Origin: Eustoma russellianum
Taxonomy: Eukaryota > Streptophyta > Magnoliopsida > Gentianales > Gentianaceae
Assembly: GCA_036186865.1 (NCBI GenBank)
Contig: AP025067.1
Span: forward strand, 22,513,869-22,577,868
Length of the DNA stretch: 64,000 nucleotides
Direction: 5' to 3'
Shown: positions 45,101-57,416 of the stretch, piece after piece
Position numbering within the stretch: the first letter of the stretch is position 1
Layout: each line of letters begins with the position of its first letter
The notes under the pieces: generated by a model
The model's database searches: none
Seen by the model: the letters and a program-made list of their open reading frames with translations, nothing else
What the model was told of the DNA's origin: nothing
Position numbers and translations under genes: made by a program

Positions 45101-46534
45101 ACTCATTGATGGATGGAAGTTGTCATCATTTGATGACAAGATAAATCTGAAAATAACCTTTAAGAACATATGGCAATTAGCCGTAAAAGTGTTGACATAA
45201 GTCACATAATAATTCCACATAATTAGCAAGACACAATATCTCCTATTTCCTTCATAACTTTCGGCCAACTCACCTAGACACATGCTGAAATTTTCAGCAT
45301 GTGCTCTATCAAGACTTATTCAAATTGTTGCCATGTTTGCATTAGATTAATTCCTTGAAAATAAAGAAGAAATAAATCATCATTTAGTAAATAACATTTC
45401 TACTAATTTTGGAATAAAATTAGTAAACATCATGACCATAAAATCGGCCATATTCATTCCAACACATGTTGAAATTTTCAGCACGTATGATATTCCAAGA
45501 TACCATCATATTATTTCTATAATATATTTAAAACATTTCCATATCATCTTTCAATCAATCCATATAATTCAAAGTAGTAAATATGGCTCATTTAACTTGA
45601 AAATTTTGGCCAGCCATAAACTACACATGCTGAATTTTCAGCATGTGTCACAAATGTGACAAAGTTTGAAATGTTAACTTCTGTAGCTCCTTTCTTTATG
45701 TCACCAACATTGTATGCTTCATTCTTGGCTAATCAAGATGCCAACAAAGCTTCACATATGCTCCAACAAGGCTGTAGTAGGTGTGTTATAATAGTTGTAC
45801 ATGTGCTGAATTTATTTTTGCAAACTTTGTAAAATAGTGCCCAATAATTATACACACATGTTATATTCCAATCAGCCCTTAATTGATTTTTCTAGAACAC
45901 TTTAGAATGTATAGAGTATGTAAAAATTGTCTAGATACATGTTATATGTCATGCCAAAAATGTTCTACGTGTCGTGTTCGTAGAAAACCGAATTTTCGAT
46001 GTTTGTCGATTACCCGATTTTTCTCCGATTAAATTCTAACTTTTTGCACATGTTATATATATTATGTTACACATAATATACATAAATTAAACTTTAATAT
46101 TCAGCACTCATGGCTGATTTAACGCGGCGCCTAACATGTGACAAAAATTGAATTTGGAATCTCCATAATTTGGCCTTAATTTGGGGTGATTTGTGTGTGC
46201 CAACATGGAATGAGTTTATGGCTGTATATACCATGTAAGCTACGAAATTTGTGGCCATTTTTGAAGTGTAGGGACTGGCCATCTATATATGGCAAGTACG
46301 TGACACGTTGGCAAAGTTTCGGTATTCACCCGATACGACAATTTTTGGTTTAGAACCTTTTAACGTGTCGTAATAATTTTGTCATCACAATGAATTATAT
46401 CATATGATATAAGACCTGAATATACTCATAAATATGAGGTAAATATAGTGGTGTGACGTTAACGTATGTCCGTAAAATATATAACGTGTTGGTAGTACAT
46501 TGGAATATATGTGTGTAGTGCCTTTAAAGAAATC

Positions 46535-46587
<53 letters not shown>

Positions 46588-46947
46588 TTGCGTGTGATAT
46601 GAGGGAGAAGAGGACTTTCCATTCTTCAATTTGTTGCCCTTGTGCTTTTTCCAAATATAGCTTCCTTTAATGAACTTCTTAGTTCATTTAACTAAATACT
46701 TCACTTAATGAACTAGTTTAGTTCATTAATTGTGGCACCTGAAAATAGTTCAAACACAACAAATGTTTGCCATTTGATGTAAGCTTTAAAGCTTCATGTC
46801 TCGTTAGTACGGCAACAATATATATGAACTATATAAGGCAGGTTTCATACAAAAACGTGTTAAGTCATAAAACGTGTCATGCATTTCTTTAGTACACGTT
46901 ATTTAAATCATGCGTTTTGTAATCACTCAAACCCCTTTTTCTCAACA
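45101..46947 (-). repeat. B1 LTR fragment, U3 part
   Basis: Ends ...TTTTTCTCAACA at 46947 before a degenerate polypurine tract. The U5-side third of the LTR is missing at 45101. Three palindrome units (near 45285, 45475 and 45635) are present, more than the single one in the neighbouring LTR. A TA microsatellite of about 50 bp lies at 46529-46581. Confidence 0.85.
46529..46581. repeat. TA dinucleotide microsatellite inside the LTR
   Basis: About 26 TA units expanded in a place where related LTRs have only a short TATATAT stretch. Confidence 0.95.
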
Positions 46948-48020
46948 ATCTCTCACTTTTGATGATTTAAAAAATAACCTACGTTCATGATTTAAATTTT
47001 GTCGCTTCCCCTCCAATCATGCACAAATTCAAATATTTAATTTTGAATTTCTCTCCCTTGATTTGTGCAATCAATCTTTCTCTCTCCCCCTTAAATCATG
47101 CATTATCTCCCCCTTTATTTTGGAAAGAAAATCAAAAGAGCATGTAAAGATAGCAATTAAAAAAATTATGCATTTCAAATAATATCAAACGTGCGTTCGT
47201 AAGGGTTATTTATTCAACCCTTTGAAAATGTTCCTTTTGGTACCCAAATTTGGGTGACCTTTCTAGGTCTTCCAAAAGTTGAGAAAGGTGATGAAGACGC
47301 AACATAATACACGTTAGGGGCAAGTGTGTTTGGCCTTGGCCGAGAATCCCATCATACATATAGTATGATTTTTGTTTTTGATATGCATTTCGGTTTGCAT
47401 GCACGGACCGTGATCTATATGCATTTTTATGATATGAGTGTCGCATATGCATCAATGCCTTTCTTTCATAACTATATGGCACATAATTGCACTTTGTATG
47501 ATATGAAGAATAGGAAACACGATGAGATGTCATAGGGGAAGGTCTAGACGTCTTCTTAGATGCCATATATGTCTTAGATGCATCCATTTTCTTTAATGGA
47601 ATGAATTTTGTTTGTTTGTTTAATGACTCATTTTTCTCAAGGTATCCTAGTACGGTTTTGTCACTATCATGCTTTTGTGAAGAAATGATGCGATCTAGCA
47701 TGTTTGTTCTTATGTCAAATTGTTTCACCATTTTCTGTGCATCCGCATTCCGTGATTTCAAGTTTGAAATCTCGGATTTAAGTTCAGTGTTCTCGGATGT
47801 CAATGATGAAATTTTAGACTTTAATAAATTTATGATGCAGGATGACTCTTCTTTTGAGGCACAAGATTTTTGTTAGAAGAGTCTAACAATTTCTTGTCTT
47901 CAATTAATCGCTTCTTTTCTTTTGCAAGAGTCTTTGAGAACTTATGCAACTCTAAATATTGACTAAATAAATCATCATAAGAACATTCAGAATCAGAATC
48001 AAAGTCGGAAGATACCTCAT
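46948..48020 (-). mobile_element. gag: Second B1 internal fragment: gag without pol
   Basis: 3' untranslated region with polypurine tracts, then directly the gag C-terminus. A 197-residue frame (47210-47803) has ELKSEISNLKSRNADAQKM, KTVLGYLEKNESLNKQTKF, MHMRHSYHKNAYRSRSVHAN and an ILGQG block, shifting frame near 47330 before WVPKG. Upstream coiled-coil sequence (about 47876-48020) matches the intact B2 gag. The pol deletion junction (near 47205) is the same as at 44845. The gag N-terminus is cut at 48020. Confidence 0.87.
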
Positions 48021-48175
48021 GATACGTGCAAGAATGGACCTTTCTTTAACTCTAAAGCTCCTCCTTCAAATATGGTTTAGGCACAATGAAGATAGCTTCA
48101 CCTTGCTTCCAAATAAGTTGAAGAAAACCTTTTGAACATAAGTCCTCCAATGAGTTCTACATAACCCAAGCAAGA
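48021..48175. other. Short unclassified segment, target of a family A LTR
   Basis: 155 bp with no match to the B gag next to it. On minus one frame stays open for 34 codons (48052-48156; GFLQLIWKQGEAIFIVPKPY), too short to call. CAAGA (48171-48175) is the candidate duplication for the LTR that follows. Confidence 0.4.
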
Positions 48176-49213
48176 TGTTGGACCGTGCACCTACAATAAA
48201 CGCCACTAGAGGGGGGTGAATAGTGGTTAGCGGAAATTGCACTACAACCCTTTTTTAAAATCCTCTTTGAAAACAGAATCTGAAACCACCTCAGATTCAG
48301 AACCCGTTTTTCAAAAATTCACAAATAATTGTACCCAACTCCAAAAGTTATGAAACCTTCCAGAATTTAGCTTCAATGAGTTAGCAAGACTCTGTCCAAA
48401 AAGTAGACAAAAATAAGATTGTTTGGCCCTTCAAACAAATAAAAAGATTCAGATGGTCAATCTGGACAGAATTAGACAGAATGTTGCTGATTTTGCAAAA
48501 CGTGTTTCTCTTTGAATACTTGACCAAAAAGATTGATCTTTATATCAAAACACTCCTTAGAAATTCTAGTTGATTTTTCCAAAATGCCCTGACCTCAAAC
48601 AATTCTGGATAAATACATAATTCAAGTTTTCTCAAAACTGGTCAGATTGCAGCCAGATTAGAGCAGTTATCTTGCAAAGGCTGAAAGACTAACTTTCCCT
48701 TGCTCAAATCAAGTGATTCTTGTTGAAAATGAAATATAACAGCCTGAAGTATAACTCCACCAAAAATCACGAATTTTGAAAATGTTTAGCTATTTTTTCA
48801 AATTGTGAGAAGTTGTGTGAAAACTGCAGTCAGAAACGGGCAAAAAAACAAAAATAAAGAAACAAGAGAAGAACACCGAGGATTTATCCTGGTTCGGTCA
48901 ATGTGACCTACTCCAGTCCCAAGGAACACCTTTCCTTGGATTTCACTATCAAATGAACACCTTACAACAAGAGCCAAGCTTGATCCTTGGGTTATACACC
49001 AACCCTATTCAAGACTTAGATAATCACCTCTATGCAACTCTTGGTTACAGCACCTCTACCACCTATTGATGTAGCCTTATAAATTTGGCTAATTAATCAT
49101 ACAAATCCAACCCAAGAAGGTGTGTATAGTGTAGCTGGACAACAAAAAAATTTGAACACCTTAGCTGCACAAAGTATGAACGAAAATATGAGAAGAGAAT
49201 AGCAAGACAACAA
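48176..49213 (-). repeat. Family A LTR fragment, cut by a B2 LTR
   Basis: Begins with the exact family A LTR end TGTTGGACCGTGCACC and follows LTR 4760-6672 for about 1,040 bp. It stops within GACAACAA where the B2 LTR starts. No primer site lies to its left, so it is a 3' or solo LTR. The remaining ~870 bp (starting TCTTCAATTTTTGC in LTR 4760) should lie right of the window. Confidence 0.88.
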
Positions 49214-52200
49214 TGTAGGATCTGCAAGGCACTACTAGAAGGGGGGGGGGGGTTGAATAGATGGTGCGGAAAGTGTGGTTTTTAAAATTTCTTTAACTTG
49301 AACAATTCAAGTTCTGAAAACAGATTCTGTTTTCAGGACCAGTTTTAAAACGTTTTTAAAACCAGGTAAGAGGTCTCCAAAAATTATGAAATTTTGAGAG
49401 AACTTAGCCTCAGATGTTATGAGGGTCCCCTAAAAATTTCAAATAAAAAAATTCAACCTTTAACCCCTTCAAAAACCATTGGTACTCAGATTGTGCAAAT
49501 CTGCCAGAAATGGTAGATGGTTTTGAAAAAATAATTCCTATTTGTGTGAACGTCCAAATGCTCTGAAAATTTGACCAATAACTCCTTATATATTATATTT
49601 AAATGGGTTGAAACAGTTTTGGAAAATTCTTTTGGGAAGTAGGTCAAATACAATCAAAGTCTCCACCTTTGCAAGTCTGAAAATCAGACTGCACTAGTCT
49701 CAGAACTTTTGATGTTTAGTTGACTTATACTTGTCCAAAAGGGTTGAAACTTGTGCCAAATTAACCCTAGAACGTGTAAGTATGTTTCTGGAAATTTTCG
49801 TAATTTTTGAAAATCGTTTACTATTTTTACGGATGCGAACAAGAAGGATAAAAAGTGCAGTAACTGAAAAGTAAATGCAGAAAGTAAATGGCACCAAGAA
49901 TTTTATACTGGTTCGGTTATAAACAACCTACTCCAGTATTCAAGGAACACCTTCCTCGGTTCACACTAATCACACACACGCAGTACACCTTACCGCAGGG
50001 TTGATAGAGTTACACCTAACTCCAACCCTTTACAAACCTTGTATGACGAGTACAATTCACACGAACACCACCACCTCGCTAGGATGAAGATTGATCACAC
50101 CTTGATCAATCTTTTACAAAGATATACGAATGGTGGTTTATATCAATCCTATTCAAGATTGAAAGATATGAAAAACAATAGGCTTTACAAGAAAAGAGAA
50201 AGAAAGAAGATGTAGGAGAAGAAGAGCTTGGCTATTTGATCTCTTTGAATTGCAATGCTTGTTGTTGTTTTTGTTTGCTCTCCTCTTCTTTCCTTATAAT
50301 GTTCCAGCCGTCCCTATACTTGTCTTCCCCTCTTGAAAATTACCTTTTAAGTCCTTGAGAGAGTGTAAGACATTATTGTGACAATGCCTTGCTTATTTGG
50401 CATCCTCCTATTGGATGATCATTTAGTCTTCGCTTACTTGGCACCTCCTTATTGGTTCAACATTGTCATCAAAATGACATGGAAAAAATCTAAGATATAC
50501 ACTTTAACATGTGCCGAAAATCAATCACAAAATCATTCCATAAATCAAGAATTATATCATAAATTGCAAGACCAAAAATTCTTCCATTTACATGCCAAAA
50601 ATTCGGCCATAACAACCTTGCCATGCTGAATTTTTCAGCATGTGATCATGGGGATAAAGTTCAAATCAATACCATTTTCTTTGAATTTTTATCATAAAAA
50701 TGAATCAACAATACATGGTAAGTCTTGCTACCAATTAAGAAATGAACTTGGACACAAATAGCTCATCAAATTCGGCCATACACCTTGTACACATGCTGAA
50801 CAATTTTCAGCATGTGATATGTAGAATATTCCCATTTATTTATTTAAATTATATTCAAAACCTTACCATACCTTCTTCCAATTAATCACCTAATAAAAGA
50901 TGACAAAATATGTCACATTTAACACCAAAAATCGGCCATTAGCTCCTTTGCACATGCTGAAATTTCAGCATGTGTAACATTCACTTTTTGTTCAAAATAT
51001 TGCCTATTTTGCATTGATTTAATCCAAGAAATCAAATGATAATTCAATCACCATTTAGTATGCAATATTTTCATCTTTTATGAAATAAAAATTAGTCACT
51101 AATAAGGTGAGAAAATCGCCCATGTTAATGCACACATGCTGAAATTTTCAGCATGTGTTACAAATGTGACATTGTTTGAAATGTTACCTTGTGTAGCTCC
51201 TTCCTTTATGTTACCAATAATGTATGATTGATTCTTGACCAATCAATATGCCAAAAAGCCTCCACATATGCTCCATCTCAGCTGTAGGGGCGTGTATACA
51301 TGTATATGCATGTGCTGAATTTCATTTTTGCTAACTTTGTAAAATAGTGCACATTTAATAATACACACATATAATATTCCAATCAGCCCTTAATTTAATT
51401 TTCTAGAACACTTTATGATGTATATCATATATAAAAAGTGTCTAGATACGTGTCACATGATGTACCAAAAACGTTCCATGTGTTATGTGCGTAGAAAACC
51501 GAATTTTCGATATTTATCGATTACCCGATTTTTCTCTAATTTAAATTCCAACTTTTGCACATGTTATATATATTATGTTATACATAATATATATAATATA
51601 TACTTTAAATCTCAGCACTTGGCTGGTCTAAAGTGGTACCATTAACATGTGACAAAATTAAACTTGGAATCTTCACATTTTGGCCTTAATGTGGGGTGAT
51701 TTGTGTGTGCCAACATGGAAAGTATTTTTGGCTGAACATATCATGTATGGCACGAAATTTTTGTGAATTTTTGAAGTATAGGGGCTGGCCATTTATTTAT
51801 GGCAAGTACGTGACACGTTGGCGAAGTTTCGGTATTCGCCCGATACGACAAATTTCGGTTTAGAACCTTTTATCGTGTCGTATTTAATTTGTCATCACCA
51901 TATCTTATATCATATGATATAAGACCTGAATATACTCATAAATATGAGTTAAGTATAGTGGTGTGACGTACGTACGTAAAATATATAACGTGTCGGTAGT
52001 ACGTTGGAATACATGTGTATGTGCCTTTTTCAAAAAAATCTGAAAATATATATTTTTATATGTATATGTGGCGTGTATAAATAAAATGGGGAGGAGAAGA
52101 AAAATTTCCTTGCTTAGCCTTGTTGCCTTTGTGCCTTTTCCAAATGAAGCTTCCTTTAGTGAACTACTTAGTTTATTAAACTAAGTACTTCACTTAATGA

Positions 52201-52445
52201 ACTAGTTTAGTTCATTAATGGTGGCACCTGAAAATAGTATAAACACAACAAATGTTTGCCATATGATGTAAGCTTTAATGCTTCATGGCTCGTTAGTACG
52301 GCAACATAATATATAAGCTAAATAAAGCAAGTAATGACAAGTTATCATGCATACATGTACACATTTATGTATGTATACGTTTATACATATATATATGCAT
52401 TCAAATTGCTTATTTTGAAATCACTCAAACCCTCTTATCTCTATA
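49214..52445 (-). repeat. B2 LTR, left copy
   Basis: 3,232 bp, TGTAGGATC...TCTCTATA (the terminal CA reads TA). On its right AAAGG and gag sequence follow directly, with no polypurine tract. On its left is a family A LTR, with no primer site. Four palindrome units lie at 50621, 50791, 50951 and 51131. It is nearly identical to the LTR at 61195 and clearly different from the one at 54122. Confidence 0.92.
50621..51158. repeat. Palindrome array in the B2 LTR
   Basis: Four inverted repeats of the CACATGCTGAAA/TTTCAGCATGTG type spaced 157-180 bp, each preceded by an AAATCGGCCAT-like motif. The corresponding units in the other B2 LTRs are near 55521, 55691 and 55855, and near 62598, 62766, 62929 and 63111. 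Confidence 0.88.
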
Positions 52446-52450
52446 AAAGG
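52446..52450 (-). repeat. Target site duplication, left copy (AAAGG)
   Basis: AAAGG sits between the LTR end and gag. The identical 5 bases lie at 61190-61194, between the other gag part and the LTR starting at 61195. Five-base duplications are standard for copia integration. Confidence 0.82.
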
Positions 52451-54067
52451 GGGCGCTTTCTGCGTCATCCTAGACGCCACTTGTGGCTTAGGGGTGTCTA
52501 CTTTCTTAGACACAACAAACTTGGTTGGTTTGGTTGATACTTCATTAGTATCAACGTATCCCAGTCCAATTTTGTCACTGTCATGCTTTTGTGATAATAT
52601 GATACGATGCAGCATGTCTGACCCTGTATCAAACTGTTTCATCATTTTCTCTAAATCGGTATTCCTTGATTTCAAATTTGAAATCTCGGATTTCATTTCA
52701 TTATTTTGAGTGGTTAATGATGAAATCTCTGTTTTTAATGCAGTAATGACGCATGATGACTCTTTCTTTGAATCGCTTAATTGAGCGACAAGATTCTCGT
52801 TAGAAGATTCTAACAGTTTCTTGTCTTCAATTAATCGTTTCTTTTCCTTAGCGAGAGTCTTAGTGAATTTATGCAATTCTAGATACTGACTAAAAAGATC
52901 AACATAAGAAGGTTCAGTGTCAGAGTCAGAATCAGATGATACCTCATTAGATGCTTTGGATGCAAAGCATACTTGTGCGGTCTCCTCTCCTGTCTCAGTT
53001 TCAGAATCTGATGAATCACTCCAGGTGGAGGCCTTTAGAACACGCTTCCTTTGTTTGCGTTCTGAGACGAGTCTATTTTTGGTCCGCTCCTTGTCAGGGT
53101 ATTTAGTATTTTGCTTTTCTTTATTGGGGCAGTCATATGATAAGTGTCCGAGTTTGCCACATTCATAACATTTAACGTCTTTATCGTTTGACTTGTTCTT
53201 ATTTCTCTTAGTCGTAGTGCCCTTATTTTTGTTTCTAAATGACCTTCTCATAAATTTTCTTAATCCTTTAGCCAATAGAATTAGGTCATCATTTTCCGAT
53301 TCGGAATCACTATCATCTACGTGATCGGAGGGAGGGGAGACGTATTCATTTGATTTAAAAGCAATAGCTTTACCTTGTTTAGATGACTCCGATTTCCGTA
53401 TGGTGAGTTTATTTTCATAAACTTTAAGTGATCCGATTAGTTCTTCCATCTTTATTGATTTAGTTTCCTTGCTTTCTTCTATCGCTGTCACTTTAGGGTC
53501 CCATTCAGAAGGAAGGCTTCGTAGGACTTTCTGTACCTTTTCCTGCGTAGTAAAAGCCTTACCAAGAGACTCAAGAGAGTTGTATATGTTAGTCAAACGA
53601 AGATCCATATCTACAATAGACTCATTGGGCAATAATTTAAATGACTCAAGTGTGGACATAAGCATGTTAATTTTTGACTCTTTCACTTGACTCGTGCCTT
53701 CGTGTTTCATTTCTAGTATCCTCCATATTTCTTGTGCACTCGAACAGTTTGACACATAACTAGACTCACTCTTACTTAATCCGTTTAAGAGTAGTTGCAT
53801 AGCCCTAGCATTCATACTAAGTTTCTTTTTATCATCACTCGTATATTCTTGTCTAGATTTAACGACTTCTAATGTGACTCCGTCTACAATGGATACCTTA
53901 GATGGGACATAAGGACCATCTTCAATGATTGACCAAAGATCTATATCTATAGACATAAGAAAAAGCTTCATCCTAAGTTTCCACTGAATAAATGACTCAC
54001 CGTCAAAAAGTGGAGGCCTTTGGCTCGACATACCTTCTTGCTCGGTTTTGAGATTTGTGGTTGCCAT
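52446..54067 (-). CDS. gag: B2 Gag, intact N-terminal two thirds
   Basis: A single open frame from ATG 54067 (MATTNLKTEQEGMSSQRPPLF), about 540 residues of gag; the last few codons of the frame (to 52421) are LTR sequence. In order: UBN2-type domain (FIQWKLRMKLFLMSIDIDLW, VLRSLPSEWDPKVTAIEES), zinc knuckle CYECGKLGHLSYDC at residues ~300-313, acidic/serine stretch, coiled coil at residues ~390-480, KIGLGYVDTNE at ~505, and a cut at RMTQKAPP. The next gag residues (PFSRHTSSYHEKY) are found 8.7 kb away at 61194. This is the best preserved gag here and the upstream primer site is perfect. Confidence 0.92.
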
Positions 54068-54107
54068 CTCACTGAATCGTTGGATTCCTTGAAGTGAGTG
54101 TTCCTAA

Positions 54108-54119
54108 GCTCTGATACCA
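54108..54119 (-). promoter_or_regulatory. Primer-binding site of the B2 element
   Basis: TGGTATCAGAGC on minus, perfect match to tRNA-iMet, two bases (AG) after the LTR end, as in the plus-strand family B element. Confidence 0.95.
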
Positions 54120-54121
54120 CT

Positions 54122-57100
54122 TGTAGGATCTGCAAGGCACCACTAGAAGGGGGGTTGAATAGATGGTGCGGAAAGTGTGATTTTTAAAATTTCTTTAAAC
54201 TTGAACAATTCAAGTTCTGAAAACAGATTCTGTTTTCAGGACCAGTCTTAAAACGTTTTTAAAACTAAGTTACAGGTCTCAAAAAATTATGAAATTTTGA
54301 GAGAACTTAGCCTCAGATGTTATGAGGGTCCCCTAAAAATTTCAAATTAAAATTCAACCTTTAACCCCTTCAAAAACCGTTGGTACTCAGATTGTGCAAA
54401 TCTGTCAGAAACGGTAGATGGTTTTGAAAAATTAATTCCTATTTGTGTGAACGTCCAAATGCTCTGAAAATTTAACCACTAACTCCTTATATACTATATG
54501 TAAATAGGTTGAAACAGTTTTAGAAAATTCTTTTGGGAAGTAGGTCAACTACAATCAAAGTCTCAACCTTTGGAAGTTTGAAAATCAGACTGCACTAGTT
54601 TCAGAACTTTGGATGTTTGGTTGACTTATACTTATCCAAAAGGGTTGAAACTTGTGCCAAATTAACCCTAGAATATTTAAGTATGTTTATGGAAATTTTC
54701 GTAATTTTTGAAAATGGTTTACTATTTTTACGGATGCAAACAAAAAGGATAAACAGTGCAGTTCTGAAAAGTAAATGCAGAAAGTAAATAGCACCAAGAT
54801 TTTTATACTGGTTCGGTTATAAACAACCTACTCCAGTCTTCAAGTAACACCTTCCTTGGTTCACACTAATCACACATACAACACATCTTACCACAGGGTT
54901 GATAGAGTTACACCTAACTCCAACCCTTTACAAACCTTGTATTGTAAGTACAATTCGCATGAACACAACCACCTTGCTAGAATGAAGATTGATCACACCC
55001 TCATCAATCTTTTACAAAGATATATGAACGATGGTTTATCTCAAGCCTATTCAAGATTGAAAGATATGAAAACAATAGGCTTTACAAGAAGAGAGAAAGA
55101 AAGAAGATGTAGGAGAAGAAAAGCTAGGCTTTTTGATCTCTTTGAATTGCAATGCTTGTTGTTCTTTTGTTTGCTCTCTTCTCTTCCCTTTTAATGCTTG
55201 CAGCCGTCCCCTTGGTGTGTCTCCCCCTCTTGAAAATTATCTTTTAAGTCCTTGAGAGAGTGTAAGACATCATTGTGACAAGGCCTTGCTTACTTGGCAT
55301 CTTCTTATTGGATGATCATTTAGTCTTCGATTACTTGGCACCTCCTTATTGGTTTAACGTTGTCATCATGATGACTTGGAAACAAAATCTGAGAATTACA
55401 CTTAACCATGTGCCAAAATCATCACAAAATAACTTCCATAATTCATGAGATATTCACATAAATTTCAAGACAAAAAAAATCCTTCCTAAACCAATGCAAA
55501 AATCGGCCATTAGTAGTCTTGCCATGCGGAAAATTCAGCATGTGCAACATTCCTTTTCTTTCAAAATTAATACCCAATTTACCTTGATTTTTTCTTTAAA
55601 AATTGAATCACCAAGTTATGGTAAGTATTGCTATCACATAACAAATGAACTTGGACACCATATAGCTCTCAAATTCGGCCACACAAGTTGTACACATGCT
55701 GAAAAATTTTCAGCATGTGTGATATATAAAATATCACCATTTATTTATTTAAATAATATTCAAAACCTTTCCATTTCTTCTTCTAATCAATCACATAATA
55801 AAAGATGACAAAATATGTCACATTGAAGAGCAAAAATCAGCCAGCAACATTTTAGCGTGCTGAAATTTTCAACATGTGATATAAGAGAGATATATTTTGA
55901 ATTCTTACCATTTGTAGCTTCTCTCTTCAATTCACCAACATTGTATGATTGATCCTTGACCAATCAATATGCCAACAAGGCTCCACATATGCTCCAAATC
56001 AGCTGGTGTAGACGTTGGAATGTGTATGTGCATGTGCTGAAATTTATTTTTGCTAACTTTGTAAAATAATGCACATTTAATAATATACACATGTTATATT
56101 CCAATCAGCCCTTAATTTAATTTTCTAGAACACTTTAAGATGTACATCATATGTAAAAAGTGTCTAGATACGTGTCACATGATGTACCAAAAACGTTCCA
56201 TGTGTTGTGTGCGTAGAAAACCGAATTTTCGATATTTATCGATTACCCGATCTTTTTCTAATTTAAATTCCAACGTTTGCACATGTTATATATATTATGT
56301 TATACATAATATATATAATATATACTTTAAATCTCAGCACTTGGCTGGTCTAAAGTGGTACCATTAGCATATGACAAAATTAAACTTGGAATCTTCACAT
56401 TTTGGCCTTAATGTGGAGTAATTTGTGTGTGCCAACATGGAAAGTATTTTTGGCTGATTATTCAGTGATGTGCGCGAAATTTACATCAAATTTTGATGTA
56501 TATGGGCTGGCCATTTATTTATGGCAAGTACGTGACACGTTGGCGAAGTTTCGGTATTCGCCCGATACGACAAATTTCGGTTTAGAACCTTTTATCGTGT
56601 CGTATTTAATTTGTCATCGCCATATCTTATATCATATGATATAAGACCTGAATATACTTATAAATATGAGTTAAGTATAGTGGTGTGACGTTAACGTACG
56701 TACGTAAAATATATAACGTGTCGGTAGTACGTTGGAATACATGTGTATGTGCCTTTTAAAAAAATCTGAAAATAGGTGTATTACATATGTATATTGCGTG
56801 TGTAATTAAGATGGGGAGGAGGAGAAAACTTTCCTTCCTTAGCCTTGTTGCCTTTGTGCCTTTTCCAAATGTGGCTTCCTTTAATGAACTACTTAGTTTA
56901 TTAAATTAAGTACTTCACTTAATGAACTAGTTTAGTTCATTAATGGCGGCACCTGAAAATAGTGTAAACACAACAAATGTTTACCATATGATGTAAGCTT
57001 TAACGCTTCATGGCTCGTTAGTACGGCAACATAATATATAAGCTAAATAAGGCAAGTAATGGCAAAATATCATGCATACATGTACACGTTTATATATATG

Positions 57101-57168
57101 CTTGTATACGTTTATATATATATGCATTCAAGTTACTTTGAAATCACTCAAACCCCCTTATCTCTACA
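54122..57168 (-). repeat. B2 LTR, middle copy
   Basis: 3,047 bp, TGTAGGATC...TCTCTACA, with a primer site on its left and a polypurine tract on its right. It serves as 5' LTR for the gag part and 3' LTR for the pol part. It has three palindrome units (55521, 55691, 55855), one fewer than the outer LTRs, and differs from them around 55850-55920 and 56455-56510. Confidence 0.93.
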
Positions 57169-57416
57169 ATCTCCCCCTTTTGATGATTTTCAAAATAATT
57201 TATGCACATGATTTAAATGCTATCTCTCCCCCTTGAAACATGCACAAATTTGAAATTTGAATTTCGAATTTCAAATCCGGCTCCCCCTTGATTTGTGCAA
57301 TTAATATCAATTAGTCTCTCTCTCCCCCTTAAATCATGCTTTTCTCTCCCCCTTTATTTTGGAAAGTAAATCAAAAGATTCCTATCAAAAAGGAAAGTAA
57401 ATCAAATCACGTCAAA
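57169..57416 (-). promoter_or_regulatory. 3' untranslated region with five polypurine tracts
   Basis: AAGGGGGAGAT next to the LTR (57169-57180) and further AAGGGGGAG tracts near 57224, 57281, 57319 and 57343 on minus. The same arrangement occurs at 44583 and 46948. Any could prime plus-strand DNA; the LTR-proximal one fits best. Confidence 0.85.

Noticed and set aside
48052..48156. 34-codon open stretch as a captured host gene fragment
   Set aside because: Too short, bounded by stops on both sides, and no known domain; kept only as an unclassified segment.
49700..49897. A 65-residue minus frame repeated at 61676-61873
   Set aside because: Same reason: it lies in two nearly identical LTRs and is not open in the middle one.
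51415..51645. A 75-residue frame found in all three B2 LTRs (also 56140-56367 and 63396-63623)
   Set aside because: Conservation follows from LTR identity. It has no start context, is Tyr/Ile-rich over the AT palindromes, and lies in U3.
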